A stretch of DNA of 64,000 bases from Planosporangium thailandense (GCF_011947195.1 NZ_JAATVY010000018.1:62001-126000), one strand, 5' to 3'. Counted from the stretch's first letter, positions 19,607 to 28,035 are shown. Notes: generated by a model not told the origin, from the letters alone. Numbers and translations: made by a program.

Positions 19607-19625
19607 CGACCGTCGGGTTACGGGC

Positions 19626-19871
19626 CTACAGGGGCTCGTACGGGTCCACGTCGGACCGCTCCTCCACCCGCCGGTAGCCGGTCGGGCCCTCGGTGATGAC
19701 CTGTCGGCGCCGGCCGCTCCAGATGTACGTGGTGATGATCAGACCGAGCAGGCCGGCCACCATCAGGATCCAGCCGACCAGGTGCAGGTTGACGAAGCCG
19801 ATGTGGACATTCAGGGCGAACGTGAAGATCGCGCCTATAACAATCAACAGAATGCTTCCACCGATGCCCAT
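19626..19871 (-). CDS. DUF6458-like small membrane protein
   Basis: 81 residues: two hydrophobic helices (about 4-24 and 29-50), then a basic, acidic and Tyr-containing cytosolic tail ending VDPYEPL. The pattern MGIGGSILLIVIGAIFTFAL is typical of a small actinobacterial membrane family of unknown function. GGAAGGAGAG five bases before the ATG at 19871 fixes the start. Confidence 0.8.
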   Translation of the reverse strand: MGIGGSILLIVIGAIFTFALNVHIGFVNLHLVGWILMVAGLLGLIITTYIWSGRRRQVITEGPTGYRRVEERSDVDPYEPL

Positions 19872-19969
19872 GGATACTCTCCTTCCGACAGCGATACCCA
19901 AGGGTCGATGTAGCGGTACCCGTCGGAGGCAGAGTTCAATCGGCCAGCACAGCGCGCTCAGCTGCGACT

Positions 19970-19975
19970 ACTAGG
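19970..19975. repeat. Target-site duplication, left copy (ACTAGG)
   Basis: ACTAGG borders the left end of the IS481-type element and is repeated at 23199-23204. It fits the NCTAGN target described for Bordetella IS481. Its CTA triplet, read on the minus strand, is the TAG stop codon of the transposase. Confidence 0.85.
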
Positions 19976-20972
19976 TGTATGAGGCCAGGACGTTATTGAC
20001 GCGTAGCGGCATTACCGACGCGGGCGGTTGTCCGTGGTGCGCTCCGTGGGGCCGGTGGTAGTTGTAGTGCCGGTTCCAGAGTTCGAGAGCACCGGCGCGT
20101 TGGGCCTCTGAGTGCCAGGTCCGCGCGTAGAGGAATTCCTCGGCAAGGATGCGGTTGTAGCGCTCGATCTTGCCGTTGTGGCGGGGCGTGTACGGGGTGA
20201 TGCGCTGGTGCCGGCTTCCCGCCAGGACGTCGCGGAACGCGTGTGCGCGGTAGCAGGAGCCGTTGTCGGTGACGATGCGCTCGATCGTCTTGATGCCGTG
20301 AACGGCGAACCAGGCGCGGGCGCAATCAAGGAATCCCACCGCTGTGACGGCCTTCTCGTCGGGAAGTGCTCCGGTGTAGGCCAGCCGGGAGTACCCATCG
20401 ATTGCGGAGTGCAGGAACACATACCCGGTCTTCGTGCCGCACTTCTTGCTCCGGTCGACCGCCTTGGCTTGCTCGCTTCCCTTGCCGTGCACGCGCCAGC
20501 CGCCGCCGTCGGGGATGCGGCCGACCTTCTTCACGTCGATATGGATCATGTGGCCCGGCCGCTTCGCGGTGATGCGCTGCGGCTCGCGGTTGGTCTCGCC
20601 GCTCGGGTCGATGAATTTTCTCCGGTTCAGCCCGATTTGCGCCAGCAGCCGGGTGATGGTGCTGCGGCTGACTGGGGTGCCGTCTTGTGCGAGTTCGAAG
20701 GCGATGCGGGATGCGGACCATTTGTGCTCGCGCCGCATGGACTCGATCCGTTTGACGAGTCGGGCGGGCATGGCCGTCGGTTGATGCGCCGGGCTGGACG
20801 AACGATCGAGCAGCCCGAGGTCACCGAACTGCTTGTAGCGGTTCACCCACTTCGAGGCGGTGGCGCGGGAGATGCCCATCTCGGCTGCCACGTGCGCGAT
20901 GGGACGGGTGCGGCAGCGTTCGATCAGTCGCTTGCGGCCCTCCGGGGTCAAAGGGCTATTGCGGTGAGTCAT
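19971..20972 (-). CDS. IS481-family transposase
   Basis: 333 residues. The N-terminal HTH (about 25-60, AAEMGISRATASKWVNRY) is followed by a second HTH-like region and a DDE/RNase H catalytic core: HIDVKKVGRI, DGYSRLAYTG, IVTDNGSCYRAHAF and YTPRHNGKIERYNRIL, ending with the Glu region. The reading frame runs through the terminal inverted repeat and stops at TAG in the target duplication, so the element carries no stop codon of its own. Its ATG overlaps the stop codon of the drug exporter (ATGA), which suggests translational coupling. It appears intact. Confidence 0.95.
   Translation of the reverse strand: MTHRNSPLTPEGRKRLIERCRTRPIAHVAAEMGISRATASKWVNRYKQFGDLGLLDRSSSPAHQPTAMPARLVKRIESMRREHKWSASRIAFELAQDGTPVSRSTITRLLAQIGLNRRKFIDPSGETNREPQRITAKRPGHMIHIDVKKVGRIPDGGGWRVHGKGSEQAKAVDRSKKCGTKTGYVFLHSAIDGYSRLAYTGALPDEKAVTAVGFLDCARAWFAVHGIKTIERIVTDNGSCYRAHAFRDVLAGSRHQRITPYTPRHNGKIERYNRILAEEFLYARTWHSEAQRAGALELWNRHYNYHRPHGAHHGQPPASVMPLRVNNVLASYT
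19976..20001. repeat. Left terminal inverted repeat of the IS
   Basis: TGTATGAGGCCAGGACGTTA followed by TTGACG; 16 of the inner 19 bases match the right end read in reverse complement. It begins with TGT, as usual for IS481 ends. It codes for the last residues of the transposase. Confidence 0.85.
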
Positions 20973-22330
20973 GAGGGCCGCCGGTTTCGCGCAACGCCGA
21001 AGCAGACCAGGCCGGTGAGGGCGAAGAGGACCGTTGCGCCGATGAACAGCCCAATCGAATGCGAGGTGAAGCTGAGCCCGTTTGCCGGCCCGGCGATAGC
21101 GGCGAAGAGCGCAATCCCGAGTGCGCCGCCGGTCTGTCTGCTGGTGTTGCTCGCACCGGAGGCCAGGCCTGGTGCGCGGGGTGTGGCCCTGAGCGCTGCG
21201 GAGACGATCGCCGGGGTGAGGATGCCGAGGCCGGTGCCCCACAACGCGAGGAAGAACCCCAGTTGGATGTAGCCAGTGCCGGAGTTGGTGAGGGTGGCGG
21301 CGATCCCGGCCATCCCGGACCCAGCGACAATCAGACCGAGCGCGCTGGTTCGCCAGACGCCGATGCGGGTGCTGAGCCTGCCTGCGGGTGCTCCCAGGAG
21401 CGGCAGCGGCAGCATCGCCGGGAGGGTGAGGAGTCCCGCCGTGAGTGGGTTGAGCCCGTGTAGGTCTTGGAAAATCTGGGTCAGCAGGAAGAGCCCGCCG
21501 AGCGCGCACAGGTTCATCAACCCCGCCACCAGGCATGCCAGGCCAAGTGGTCGGCGCGAATCGCGCGGAACAGGGAGAAGAGGGTGCGCCGCCCGCCGCT
21601 CGACGACGAGGAAGGCAAGCAGGGCGCAGACGGCCACCACCGCGAGCAGCCCCGCCCACAAGGGCAAGGTGGGGGCCTGGATGATCGCGGTGACCACGCA
21701 GATCAGTGCGGTCACGAGCAGGGCAGCGCCGGTCCAGTCCACGTTCTTTTCCGGCCGCTGCTGCGGGGTGGAGCGGGAGAGGCGGATGACGGGCAGGAGT
21801 GCGAGGGCGATGACCGGAACGGTCAGCCAGAACACGGCCCGCCATCCGGCGGCCTGGACCAGGAGCCCGCCGATGACCGGTCCTGCCGGGAGGGCGGCCC
21901 CGCCGATCGCGGCCCATGCTCCGACGAGCCGGTTGCGGGAGGTTTGGTCTGGCGCGTTGTCGACCAGGAGGGCGAGTGTGCCGGGCAGCATCAGGGCCGC
22001 GCCGACGCCTTGGATCGCGCGTGCCGCGACCAGGACGGTGATGGTCGGGGCCAGGGCGCACAGCACGGACGCGGCACCGAAGCCGATGAAGCCGAGCAGG
22101 ACGACCCGGCGGTGCCCGATCAGGTCTCCGATCGCGCCCGAGGCCAGCAAGAGTGCGGCCAGCGGCACGGAGTACGCGTCCACGGCCCACGCCAGCCCCG
22201 TGCTTCCCACATGGAGTTCGGAGCCGATCTGCGGGAGTGCGACGTTGACGACGGTCACGTCCAGCAGGACGAGGAAGTAGCCGCCGTACAACGCGAGGGT
22301 CAGGGGCCATCGTGAGCGATTCGGTGCCAT
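20969..22330 (-). CDS. DHA2-type MFS multidrug exporter (IS passenger)
   Basis: 453 residues with about 14 hydrophobic helices. The DHA2 signature LDVTVVNVALPQIG is at residues 23-36, GDLIGHRRVVLLGF follows helix 2, and AGPVIGGLLVQAAGWRAVFW lies around helix 5. DHA2 transporters expel drugs using the proton gradient. It is the first gene of a minus-strand pair with the transposase, sharing the ATGA overlap, and is divergent from the HTH regulator that probably controls it. The substrate cannot be inferred. Confidence 0.9.
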   Translation of the reverse strand: MAPNRSRWPLTLALYGGYFLVLLDVTVVNVALPQIGSELHVGSTGLAWAVDAYSVPLAALLLASGAIGDLIGHRRVVLLGFIGFGAASVLCALAPTITVLVAARAIQGVGAALMLPGTLALLVDNAPDQTSRNRLVGAWAAIGGAALPAGPVIGGLLVQAAGWRAVFWLTVPVIALALLPVIRLSRSTPQQRPEKNVDWTGAALLVTALICVVTAIIQAPTLPLWAGLLAVVAVCALLAFLVVERRAAHPLLPVPRDSRRPLGLACLVAGLMNLCALGGLFLLTQIFQDLHGLNPLTAGLLTLPAMLPLPLLGAPAGRLSTRIGVWRTSALGLIVAGSGMAGIAATLTNSGTGYIQLGFFLALWGTGLGILTPAIVSAALRATPRAPGLASGASNTSRQTGGALGIALFAAIAGPANGLSFTSHSIGLFIGATVLFALTGLVCFGVARNRRPS

Positions 22331-22395
22331 GTTTCCGATCGTCGGCCCGGAACGTTTCAGCGGGTGTCGAAGTGTTTCGCTTGTAGCATCGGGGT
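22331..22395. promoter_or_regulatory. Shared promoter/operator between exporter and regulator
   Basis: A 65-bp divergent spacer. CGAA-GTGT-TTCG at 22368-22379 is a short palindrome, and TAGCAT at 22384-22389 could be the -10 of the regulator, placing its start at or near the ATG (leaderless). Assigned from placement and symmetry only. Confidence 0.35.
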
Positions 22396-23145
22396 ATGAG
22401 CCAGGACCGGACCGTTTCGGGTGAGCCGGATATCGCCTCGATAGCGTCCGCTTTCGCGGACCCTCGACGCGCCCGCGTGCTCATGGCGCTGGCCGATGGG
22501 CGCGCGCTCCCAGCGGGGCGGCTCGCCGAGGAGGCCGGCGTGTCCGCTTCCACCATCAGCAACCACTTGACGGTGCTACTGAACCACGAACTGGTCGCAG
22601 TCGAGCCGCAAGGGCGCAACCGCTACTACCGCCTCGCGACCAGCGAGGTCGAAGGAGTCCTGGAAGCCCTCGCCCGACTCGCACCGCGCACCCCGATCAC
22701 CTCCCTGCGCGCCCACACTCGCGCCCACGCGGTCCGAACCGCCCGAACCTGCTACCGCCACCTCGCCGGGCAAGCCGGGGTCGACCTGTTCCAGCGGCTC
22801 ATCGGCGCGGGCTGGGTCACCGGAGGCGACGGGTTGCACCACCCAGACATCACCGGCGACCGGCTCTCCTCACCAGGGAAAGGCAACCAGTACCGACTCA
22901 CGCGCGAAGGAACCGGGGCGCTGAAAGCATGGGGAATCCCGCCCGAGAGGCTCTCGACCGGGCGGCCTCTCCGCTACTGCATCGACTGGACCGAACAGGC
23001 CCACCACCTCGCGGGCCCACTCGGAACCGCGATCACCACTCGACTCTTTGACCTCGGCTGGATTGTCCGAGGCAAAGTCCCGCGCAGCATCCATGTCACC
23101 CCTGAAGGGGAAGCCGGTCTCGCGGCTCTTGTGTCATCTCGCTGA
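22396..23145 (+). CDS. ArsR-like winged-helix regulator (IS passenger)
   Basis: 249 residues. The N-terminal winged helix (about 10-90) has FADPRRARVLMALADGR and the recognition helix VSASTISNHLTVLLNHELV, typical of the ArsR family. The C-terminal 150 residues form an extra domain with a Cys/His-containing segment and a second wing-like region, longer than classical ArsR sensors, perhaps for drug binding. Divergent from the exporter, so it most likely represses it. It lies wholly inside the IS ends. Confidence 0.87.
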   Translation: MSQDRTVSGEPDIASIASAFADPRRARVLMALADGRALPAGRLAEEAGVSASTISNHLTVLLNHELVAVEPQGRNRYYRLATSEVEGVLEALARLAPRTPITSLRAHTRAHAVRTARTCYRHLAGQAGVDLFQRLIGAGWVTGGDGLHHPDITGDRLSSPGKGNQYRLTREGTGALKAWGIPPERLSTGRPLRYCIDWTEQAHHLAGPLGTAITTRLFDLGWIVRGKVPRSIHVTPEGEAGLAALVSSR

Positions 23146-23172
23146 CGGCGACGCCAGATCGCCGGACGCGCC

Positions 23173-23198
23173 CGTCAACAACCTTCTGGCCAGCAATA
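23173..23198. repeat. Right terminal inverted repeat of the IS
   Basis: CGTCAACAACCTTCTGGCCA followed by GCAATA; the reverse complement aligns base for base in length with the left 26-bp end, followed directly by the ACTAGG duplication. Confidence 0.85.
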
Positions 23199-23204
23199 AC
23201 TAGG
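23199..23204. repeat. Target-site duplication, right copy (ACTAGG)
   Basis: Identical to 19970-19975, as expected for a recent single insertion without later rearrangement. Confidence 0.85.
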
Positions 23205-23392
23205 CGTTACAGGCGTCGGAGACAGCCGGCGGCGAAGACGCTCTGAAGAGGATCGGGAAAGGCGGTCGAAGCCAGACAGGACAGCCGCAACCAGGCTGCT
23301 GTTCAGGCGTAGACGGACACACCGGTCCTACCGGCCGGTTGGCATTCGCGCTTGTCGTGGATTTGTCGGAGGGTGCTTCTAGTCTGCCGGTC

Positions 23393-23875
23393 ATGACCGT
23401 GAAGATCACTCTGGACGGCCTGTCCAAGGCCGAGCTCGCCCCAGCCGTCACCGCCCACTTCGACGAGCCCCGTTCCTTCGTCACCGGCACACCGCCTCGC
23501 CTGCCCGGTGCCTACCTGTGGGTGGTGCCGCCCGACGACTTTGTCGGCTACATCGGGTCGGCGGCCGATCTGGCGGCGCGGTTGCGCGACTACCGCCGCT
23601 GGCTCGACGGGTACAAGCCGGACGAGGAGTGGGAGGTCACGGTCGTCCACATGATCAAGATTTTCGGCGGAACGGTGTGGTGGATGCCGACGTCCACACA
23701 TGATGACGCGCTCGTGCTGGAGCAGCGGCTCATCGAGTGGTACCGCGCTCGCGCCGGATTCGCTCCGCCGTTCGTCGGCTGGGAGGCCAAGAAGAACAGC
23801 AAGCGGCACGCGGCGCAGGAGTGGGCCAGAACGCTCTGGAACAAGGAGCACCCGTTCGCTGAGGAAGGGGCGTAG
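23393..23875 (+). CDS. GIY-YIG-like nuclease-fold protein
   Basis: 160 residues. PGAYLWVVPPDDFVGYIGS resembles the GIY...YIG strands, followed by DLAARLRDY, where the Arg matches the catalytic Arg position of UvrC-type GIY-YIG domains, and by ALVLEQRLIEWYRARAG, which matches the metal-binding Glu helix (compare the UvrC LLLENNLIK block). The similarity is by pattern only. It stands alone, with no methylase or recombinase partner next to it. An in-frame upstream start at 23339 is possible, but the ATG at 23393 begins the protein-like sequence. Confidence 0.6.
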   Translation: MTVKITLDGLSKAELAPAVTAHFDEPRSFVTGTPPRLPGAYLWVVPPDDFVGYIGSAADLAARLRDYRRWLDGYKPDEEWEVTVVHMIKIFGGTVWWMPTSTHDDALVLEQRLIEWYRARAGFAPPFVGWEAKKNSKRHAAQEWARTLWNKEHPFAEEGA

Positions 23876-23923
23876 CGCCGGTCGGAGCATTCATGGAGGT
23901 CCTGGTCTGCCAGGGATGCTCGC

Positions 23924-24299
23924 CTACCGCACGCCGAGCCGTGCGACGAGGAATCCGGGCGCGACGACCCGATAGGCGTCCGCGCACAGCTCGGCGATCT
24001 CGGCCCAGTCGACCTCGCCGTCCAGGCGTACCCCCAACCAGCCCCGACCCCCGACGTACGGCGGCCGGAAGAACCGCTCCGGCTCGGCGGCCGTCAACTC
24101 CTCCTGCGCACCCGGGTGGGGCGGCGCACCACAGGTGGGGGAACGTGCTGCGGTGATGGCCGTCGGCCCACAACGTGACGAACGCGGCCCGCTCGCGCAC
24201 GAACCAGGTCGGCGCCCCGTGGCTGGGCCGCTCGGTGACCTGCGGGAACGCCATGCAGATCGCGCGTACCCGATCCAACGCGGTCGACACGGGGTCCAC
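23924..24299 (-). pseudogene. MmcQ/YjbR-type gene with one frameshift
   Basis: The N-terminal frame gives RVRAICMAFPQVTERPSHG and a FVTLWADGHHRSTFPHLW block typical of YjbR proteins. After APPG near 24110 the reading must move by one base to continue as AQEELTAAEPERFFRPPYVG and WAEIAELCADAYRVVAP, ending in TAG at 23924. One extra base near the CCCGGGTGGGG run at 24111-24121 explains this. It could be a true mutation or a sequencing error. YjbR proteins have a CyaY-like DNA-binding fold without known activity. Confidence 0.8.
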
Positions 24300-24308
24300 G
24301 ATACCGGC

Positions 24309-24348
24309 GCTACGACGCTACGACGCTACGACGCTACGACGCTACGAC
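24309..24348. repeat. 8-bp tandem repeat (GCTACGAC x5)
   Basis: Five perfect GCTACGAC units. The TAG stop of selB at 24334-24336 is formed by the repeat itself, so every unit offers a stop in one of the frames. Confidence 0.9.
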
Positions 24349-26088
24349 GCGACGGTCGTCGGGCAGGCGCCGGGTGGCGCCCTGCCGGTCCAGCAGCTCC
24401 AGCAGCGGCACGGCCACCCGGCGGGTGGTGCCGAGCGCCTGCCGGGCATCGCTGAGCGTGAACGGCTGCGGGATGCCGGCGAGGACCGCCCGGGCCTCCT
24501 CGACCGCGCCGGGCAGCAGGACGACACCGTCGGCGACGCGCAGCAGCGCCCCGGCGCGTACCGCCGCGGCCAGCTCGCGCGGCCCCAGGCCCAGCTCGGC
24601 CAGGCGGGCCGCCTCCGGCGCGCGGAACCGCTCACCGGCGAGGTCGTCGCGTACCCGCTCCACGGCGCGGGCCACCGGCTCCGGCAGACCGCCGCCCTGT
24701 CCCGCCACGGCGACCCGGCCCTCGCGGGCCTGCAGCGGCGCGGCGACCAGCGCGTCGACCAGCGCCCGGTCCGGCAGGCCGAGGGCGTGGCGCAGCACCT
24801 CGACCGGCGCGCCCGGCTCCAGCGGATGCTCCCGCACGTACCGGGTGACCTCCGCGACGAGTCGCTTGCGCAGCGCCGACCAGTGGTCGGGGTCGGCGAG
24901 CCAGTCGCCGGCGACCGGCCGGCTCGACACGGTCACCCCCATCCGCTCCAGGTCACCCCGGCGTACCAGGGCCCGGCGGCGCAGCTCGTCGGCTTGCGAC
25001 GGCACGCCGTCCAGTTCGGACAGTTCCCGCGCCCGGGCGGCGGCCGCGCCGCGCCGGCGAAGCGGCGGCGGCGCGACGTCGAGGACGGTGACGCCACCCG
25101 CGACGTGGTGGCGGCCCGGGTCGCGCAGCAGCGCCCGGTCGCCGATCCGCAGCGGCAGCGCGGTGGCCAGCCGCAGCCGGCCGGTGTCCGCGCCCAGCGG
25201 GCGCACCCGTACGGCGACCGCCGCCGACCCGACGTGCAGCGTCAGCGTCGCGGGCAACTCGGCGACCGGATCGCCGGCGAGCCGGACGTCGATGACGTCG
25301 GTGCGGCGGAATCGTCCCGGCGTGACGAGGGCGTCGCCGCGGCCCACCTCGTCACGCTCCACGCCGCGCAGGTTCACCGCGACCCGCGCCACCGCCGCCG
25401 CTTCCGGGGTGGGCGCGCCCAGCGACTGCAGGCCCCGGACCCGTACCCGCCGGCCGCCGGCCAGCTCCAGCTCGTCGCCGGCGCGCAGCCGCCCGGCGCC
25501 GAGCGTGCCGGTGACCACCGTGCCGGCACCCTTGATCGTGAAGGCGCGGTCGACCCACAGCCGTACGGGCGCGTCGAGATCGGGCGCGGGCAGGCGGGCG
25601 ACGAGCCGGCCCAGCGCGGCGCGCAGGTCGTCGAGGCCGGCGCCGGTGACGGCGCTGACCGCCACCGTCTCGACGGCGCCCAGCGAGGTCGCCGCCAGCT
25701 GCTCTCGCGCCTCGGCCGCCGCGATCGACGGGTCGAGCAGGTCGCTGCGGCTGACGACGAGCAGGCCGTGCCGCACGCCGAGGGCGTCGAGCGCGGCGAG
25801 GTGCTCGGCCGACTGCGGCATCCACCCCTCGTCGGCGGCGACCACCACCATCGCTGCGGGGACCGGCCCCACTCCGGCGAGCATGTTGGGCACGAACCGT
25901 TCGTGGCCGGGCACGTCGACGAACGCGACCACCTCGCCGTCGGCGAGGGTGGTCCAGGCGAAGCCGAGGTCGATCGTCATGCCCCGCCGGCGCTCCTCGG
26001 CCCACCGGTCGGGCTCCATCCCGGTCAGCGCGCGGACCAGGGTGGACTTGCCGTGGTCGACGTGGCCGGCGGTGGCTATGACATGCAT
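24334..26088 (-). CDS. selB: Selenocysteine-specific elongation factor SelB
   Basis: 584 residues. The N-terminal GTPase begins MHVIATAGHVDHGKST (P-loop GHVDHGKS), with DVPGHERF as G3 and SRSD in place of NKxD as G4. Beta-barrel domains with FTIKGAGTVVTGTL follow, then winged-helix repeats to the C-terminus. SelB carries Sec-tRNA to the ribosome at UGA codons marked by a SECIS hairpin. The start is the ATG at 26088, overlapping the end of selA by 13 bases, so both are one operon. The stop lies in an 8-bp tandem repeat. Confidence 0.95.
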   Translation of the reverse strand: MHVIATAGHVDHGKSTLVRALTGMEPDRWAEERRRGMTIDLGFAWTTLADGEVVAFVDVPGHERFVPNMLAGVGPVPAAMVVVAADEGWMPQSAEHLAALDALGVRHGLLVVSRSDLLDPSIAAAEAREQLAATSLGAVETVAVSAVTGAGLDDLRAALGRLVARLPAPDLDAPVRLWVDRAFTIKGAGTVVTGTLGAGRLRAGDELELAGGRRVRVRGLQSLGAPTPEAAAVARVAVNLRGVERDEVGRGDALVTPGRFRRTDVIDVRLAGDPVAELPATLTLHVGSAAVAVRVRPLGADTGRLRLATALPLRIGDRALLRDPGRHHVAGGVTVLDVAPPPLRRRGAAAARARELSELDGVPSQADELRRRALVRRGDLERMGVTVSSRPVAGDWLADPDHWSALRKRLVAEVTRYVREHPLEPGAPVEVLRHALGLPDRALVDALVAAPLQAREGRVAVAGQGGGLPEPVARAVERVRDDLAGERFRAPEAARLAELGLGPRELAAAVRAGALLRVADGVVLLPGAVEEARAVLAGIPQPFTLSDARQALGTTRRVAVPLLELLDRQGATRRLPDDRRVVAS

Positions 26089-27410
26089 GCCGAGGCCCGC
26101 TTCACCGCGTCGACCAGGGCGTCGTCCTGCTCGGGCGGCACGCAGCGCAGGTCGAGCAGCAACCGGCCGTGCTCGACCCGGCCGAGCACCGGTGGCTCGC
26201 CGGTGCGCAGCGGCGCTGCGAGCCGCGCCGGCAGCGCCACCGCCCACGACGGCAACTCCAGGCCGGGCGCTCCCCCGCCGCCGACGACCGCGGCGGACGC
26301 GACGACCTCCGTATCGGCGTCACCCAGCGCGCCGCGCAGGCGCTCCGCGCGTACCTTCAGGGCTTGCACATCGGCGCGGAGGGCGACCCAGGTCGGGGGC
26401 TCGGGCCCGCGCAGCGTCGCTTCGAACGCCGCCAGGGTGAGCTTGTCGACGCGCAGCGCCCGGGCCAGCGGGTGGCGGCGCAGCCGCTCCACCAGGTCGG
26501 CGTCGCCGAGCAGCAGGCCGGCCTGCGGGCCGCCGAGCAGCTTGTCGCCGCTGGCGGTGACGAGGGCGGCGCCGGCCTTCAGGCTCGAGGTCGCGTCCGG
26601 CTCGTCGGGCAGCAGCGGGTCGGGAGCGAGCAGCCCGGACCCGATGTCGGCGACGACGGGGACGCCGAGGGTCGCGAGGTCGGCGACGGGCACCGACGAG
26701 GTGAACCCGGAGACGACGAAGTTGGACGGGTGCACCTTGAGGATGAAGCCGGCGTCGGGACCGACCGCGGCCGCGTAGTCGGCGAGCGCGGTCCGGTTTG
26801 TCGTGCCGACCTCCCGCAGCCGCGCCCCGGTCGACTCCAGCAGATCGGGCAGGCGGAATCCGTCCCCGATCTCGACCAGCTCGCCCCGGCTGACGATGAT
26901 CTCCCGGCCGGCGGCCAGGGCGGTGGCGGCGAGGACGAGGGCGGCCGCGCCGTTGTTGACCACGTGCACCCCGGCGGCGTACGGGACGGCGGCCCGCAGC
27001 GCGTCGAGGGCGCCCTGGCCGCGGCGGGCCCGCCGGCCGGTCGCCAGGTCGAGCTCGACGTCAGTGTGGCCCGCGGCGGCGACGACCGCCTCGACGGCCG
27101 CGGCCGACAGCGGGGCGCGCCCCAGGTTGGTGTGCAGGACGACGCCGGTGGCGTTGATGACGGGGCGCAGGCTGGCGGCCCGGCGCGGCAGGGCGGCCGC
27201 AGCCGCGTCGGGGACCTCCTCGGGCGCGATCTCGCCGCGCCGCGCCCGCTCCTGCGCGGCGTTGACCGAGGCCTTGACCTGGGCGCGGCCCAGGGTCACG
27301 ACGGCTGCGGCCAGGCGCGGGTCGGCGAGGACGGCATCGGTACGCGGGACGCGCCGGCGAGGGTCGGTCGTCGCTTGCGGTGGACGGTTCGCCCGCGATG
27401 GCCTTGACAC
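26076..27410 (-). CDS. selA: L-seryl-tRNA(Sec) selenium transferase SelA
   Basis: 444 residues from GTG 27410. Fold-type I PLP enzyme: NATGVVLHTNLGRAPLS near residue 85, VNNGAAALVL, GDGFRLPDLLESTGA, VVADIGSGL and the PLP lysine motif SGDKLLGGPQAG. SelA converts Ser-tRNA(Sec) to Sec-tRNA(Sec) using selenophosphate. The GTG starts 11 bases after the Lrp stop, so selA may follow the Lrp gene on one transcript. Upstream frame is not protein-like. selD is not in the window. Confidence 0.95.
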   Translation of the reverse strand: MSRPSRANRPPQATTDPRRRVPRTDAVLADPRLAAAVVTLGRAQVKASVNAAQERARRGEIAPEEVPDAAAAALPRRAASLRPVINATGVVLHTNLGRAPLSAAAVEAVVAAAGHTDVELDLATGRRARRGQGALDALRAAVPYAAGVHVVNNGAAALVLAATALAAGREIIVSRGELVEIGDGFRLPDLLESTGARLREVGTTNRTALADYAAAVGPDAGFILKVHPSNFVVSGFTSSVPVADLATLGVPVVADIGSGLLAPDPLLPDEPDATSSLKAGAALVTASGDKLLGGPQAGLLLGDADLVERLRRHPLARALRVDKLTLAAFEATLRGPEPPTWVALRADVQALKVRAERLRGALGDADTEVVASAAVVGGGGAPGLELPSWAVALPARLAAPLRTGEPPVLGRVEHGRLLLDLRCVPPEQDDALVDAVKRASACMS

Positions 27411-27420
27411 GTCCCAGACC

Positions 27421-28035
27421 CTACCGCTGCCGGCCGGCCCGTCCCCGGTCAGCGCCGCCCGTGACGGCGGGGAGGACACCCTTGCCGGCCAGCAGCTCGA
27501 ACACGAGGTGGGTCTCGGTGTGCCGGACCGCGGGGTGGACGTTGATGTGCTCCAGGATGAGGTCGCGCAGCGCTTCGGGGGACTCGACCGCGGCGTGCAG
27601 GAGGTAATCGTCCTCACCTGCGACGTGGAACGCGGTGAGAACGCCCGGGATCTCGGTCAGGGTGGCGTGGAAGCTGCGGACGTGCTCGCGGTTGTGGCTG
27701 CCGAGCCGCACCTTGATCACGGCCTGCAGCGGGTAGCCGAGGGCGGCCAGGTCGAGGCGCGCGTGGATGCCGGCGATGACGCCGGCATCGCGGAGCGCGC
27801 GGACCCGGTGGATGCACGTCGACTCGGCGATGCCGACCCGGCTTGCGAGGGCGGCGTTGGTGATCCGGCCGTCGGCGGCCAGCTCGGCCAGGATCGACAG
27901 GTCGGTGGCGTCCAGGGCCGGCGCGGCGTCCGTCGGCGAGCCCCGCCGTGACTGGGGCCGCTGCGGCGCGGGACGGTGCAGCGGCGGGCGCGGATTCTGC
28001 GGCCGGGACCCGCGGGGCTCGTACCCCTGCTCCAT
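27421..28035 (-). CDS. Lrp/AsnC-family regulator
   Basis: 204 residues. A basic, Pro-rich N-terminal extension (about 40 residues) precedes the HTH (LDATDLSILAELAADGRI...ALASRVGIAESTCIHRVRALRDAGVI) and the RAM ligand domain (PLQAVIKVRLG...GEDDYLLHA). Lrp regulators bind amino acids. It is divergent from a sulfur-amino-acid lyase gene, an arrangement seen for mdeR-mdeA in Pseudomonas. GGTGAAGATT before the ATG at 28035 supports that start; ATG 28077 is also in frame. Confidence 0.9.
   Translation of the reverse strand: MEQGYEPRGSRPQNPRPPLHRPAPQRPQSRRGSPTDAAPALDATDLSILAELAADGRITNAALASRVGIAESTCIHRVRALRDAGVIAGIHARLDLAALGYPLQAVIKVRLGSHNREHVRSFHATLTEIPGVLTAFHVAGEDDYLLHAAVESPEALRDLILEHINVHPAVRHTETHLVFELLAGKGVLPAVTGGADRGRAGRQR

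Larger units (their letters stand above)
19976..23198. mobile_element. Complete IS481-type element with exporter and regulator passengers
   Basis: A 3223-bp element. Ends are imperfect 26-bp inverted repeats (19976-20001 and 23173-23198) sharing GGCCAG and GTTRTTGACG. A 6-bp ACTAGG direct repeat flanks it. It holds the transposase, a DHA2-type exporter and a divergent HTH regulator, with little spare DNA. Removal leaves one ACTAGG and restores a spacer between the DUF6458 gene and the GIY-YIG-like gene. Some IS481 relatives, such as IS5564, are known to carry resistance passengers; this arrangement fits that class. Confidence 0.92.

Noticed and set aside
24175-26778. Long plus-strand frame across selB and selA
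   Set aside because: Antisense shadow of two clearly conserved genes; low-complexity composition.
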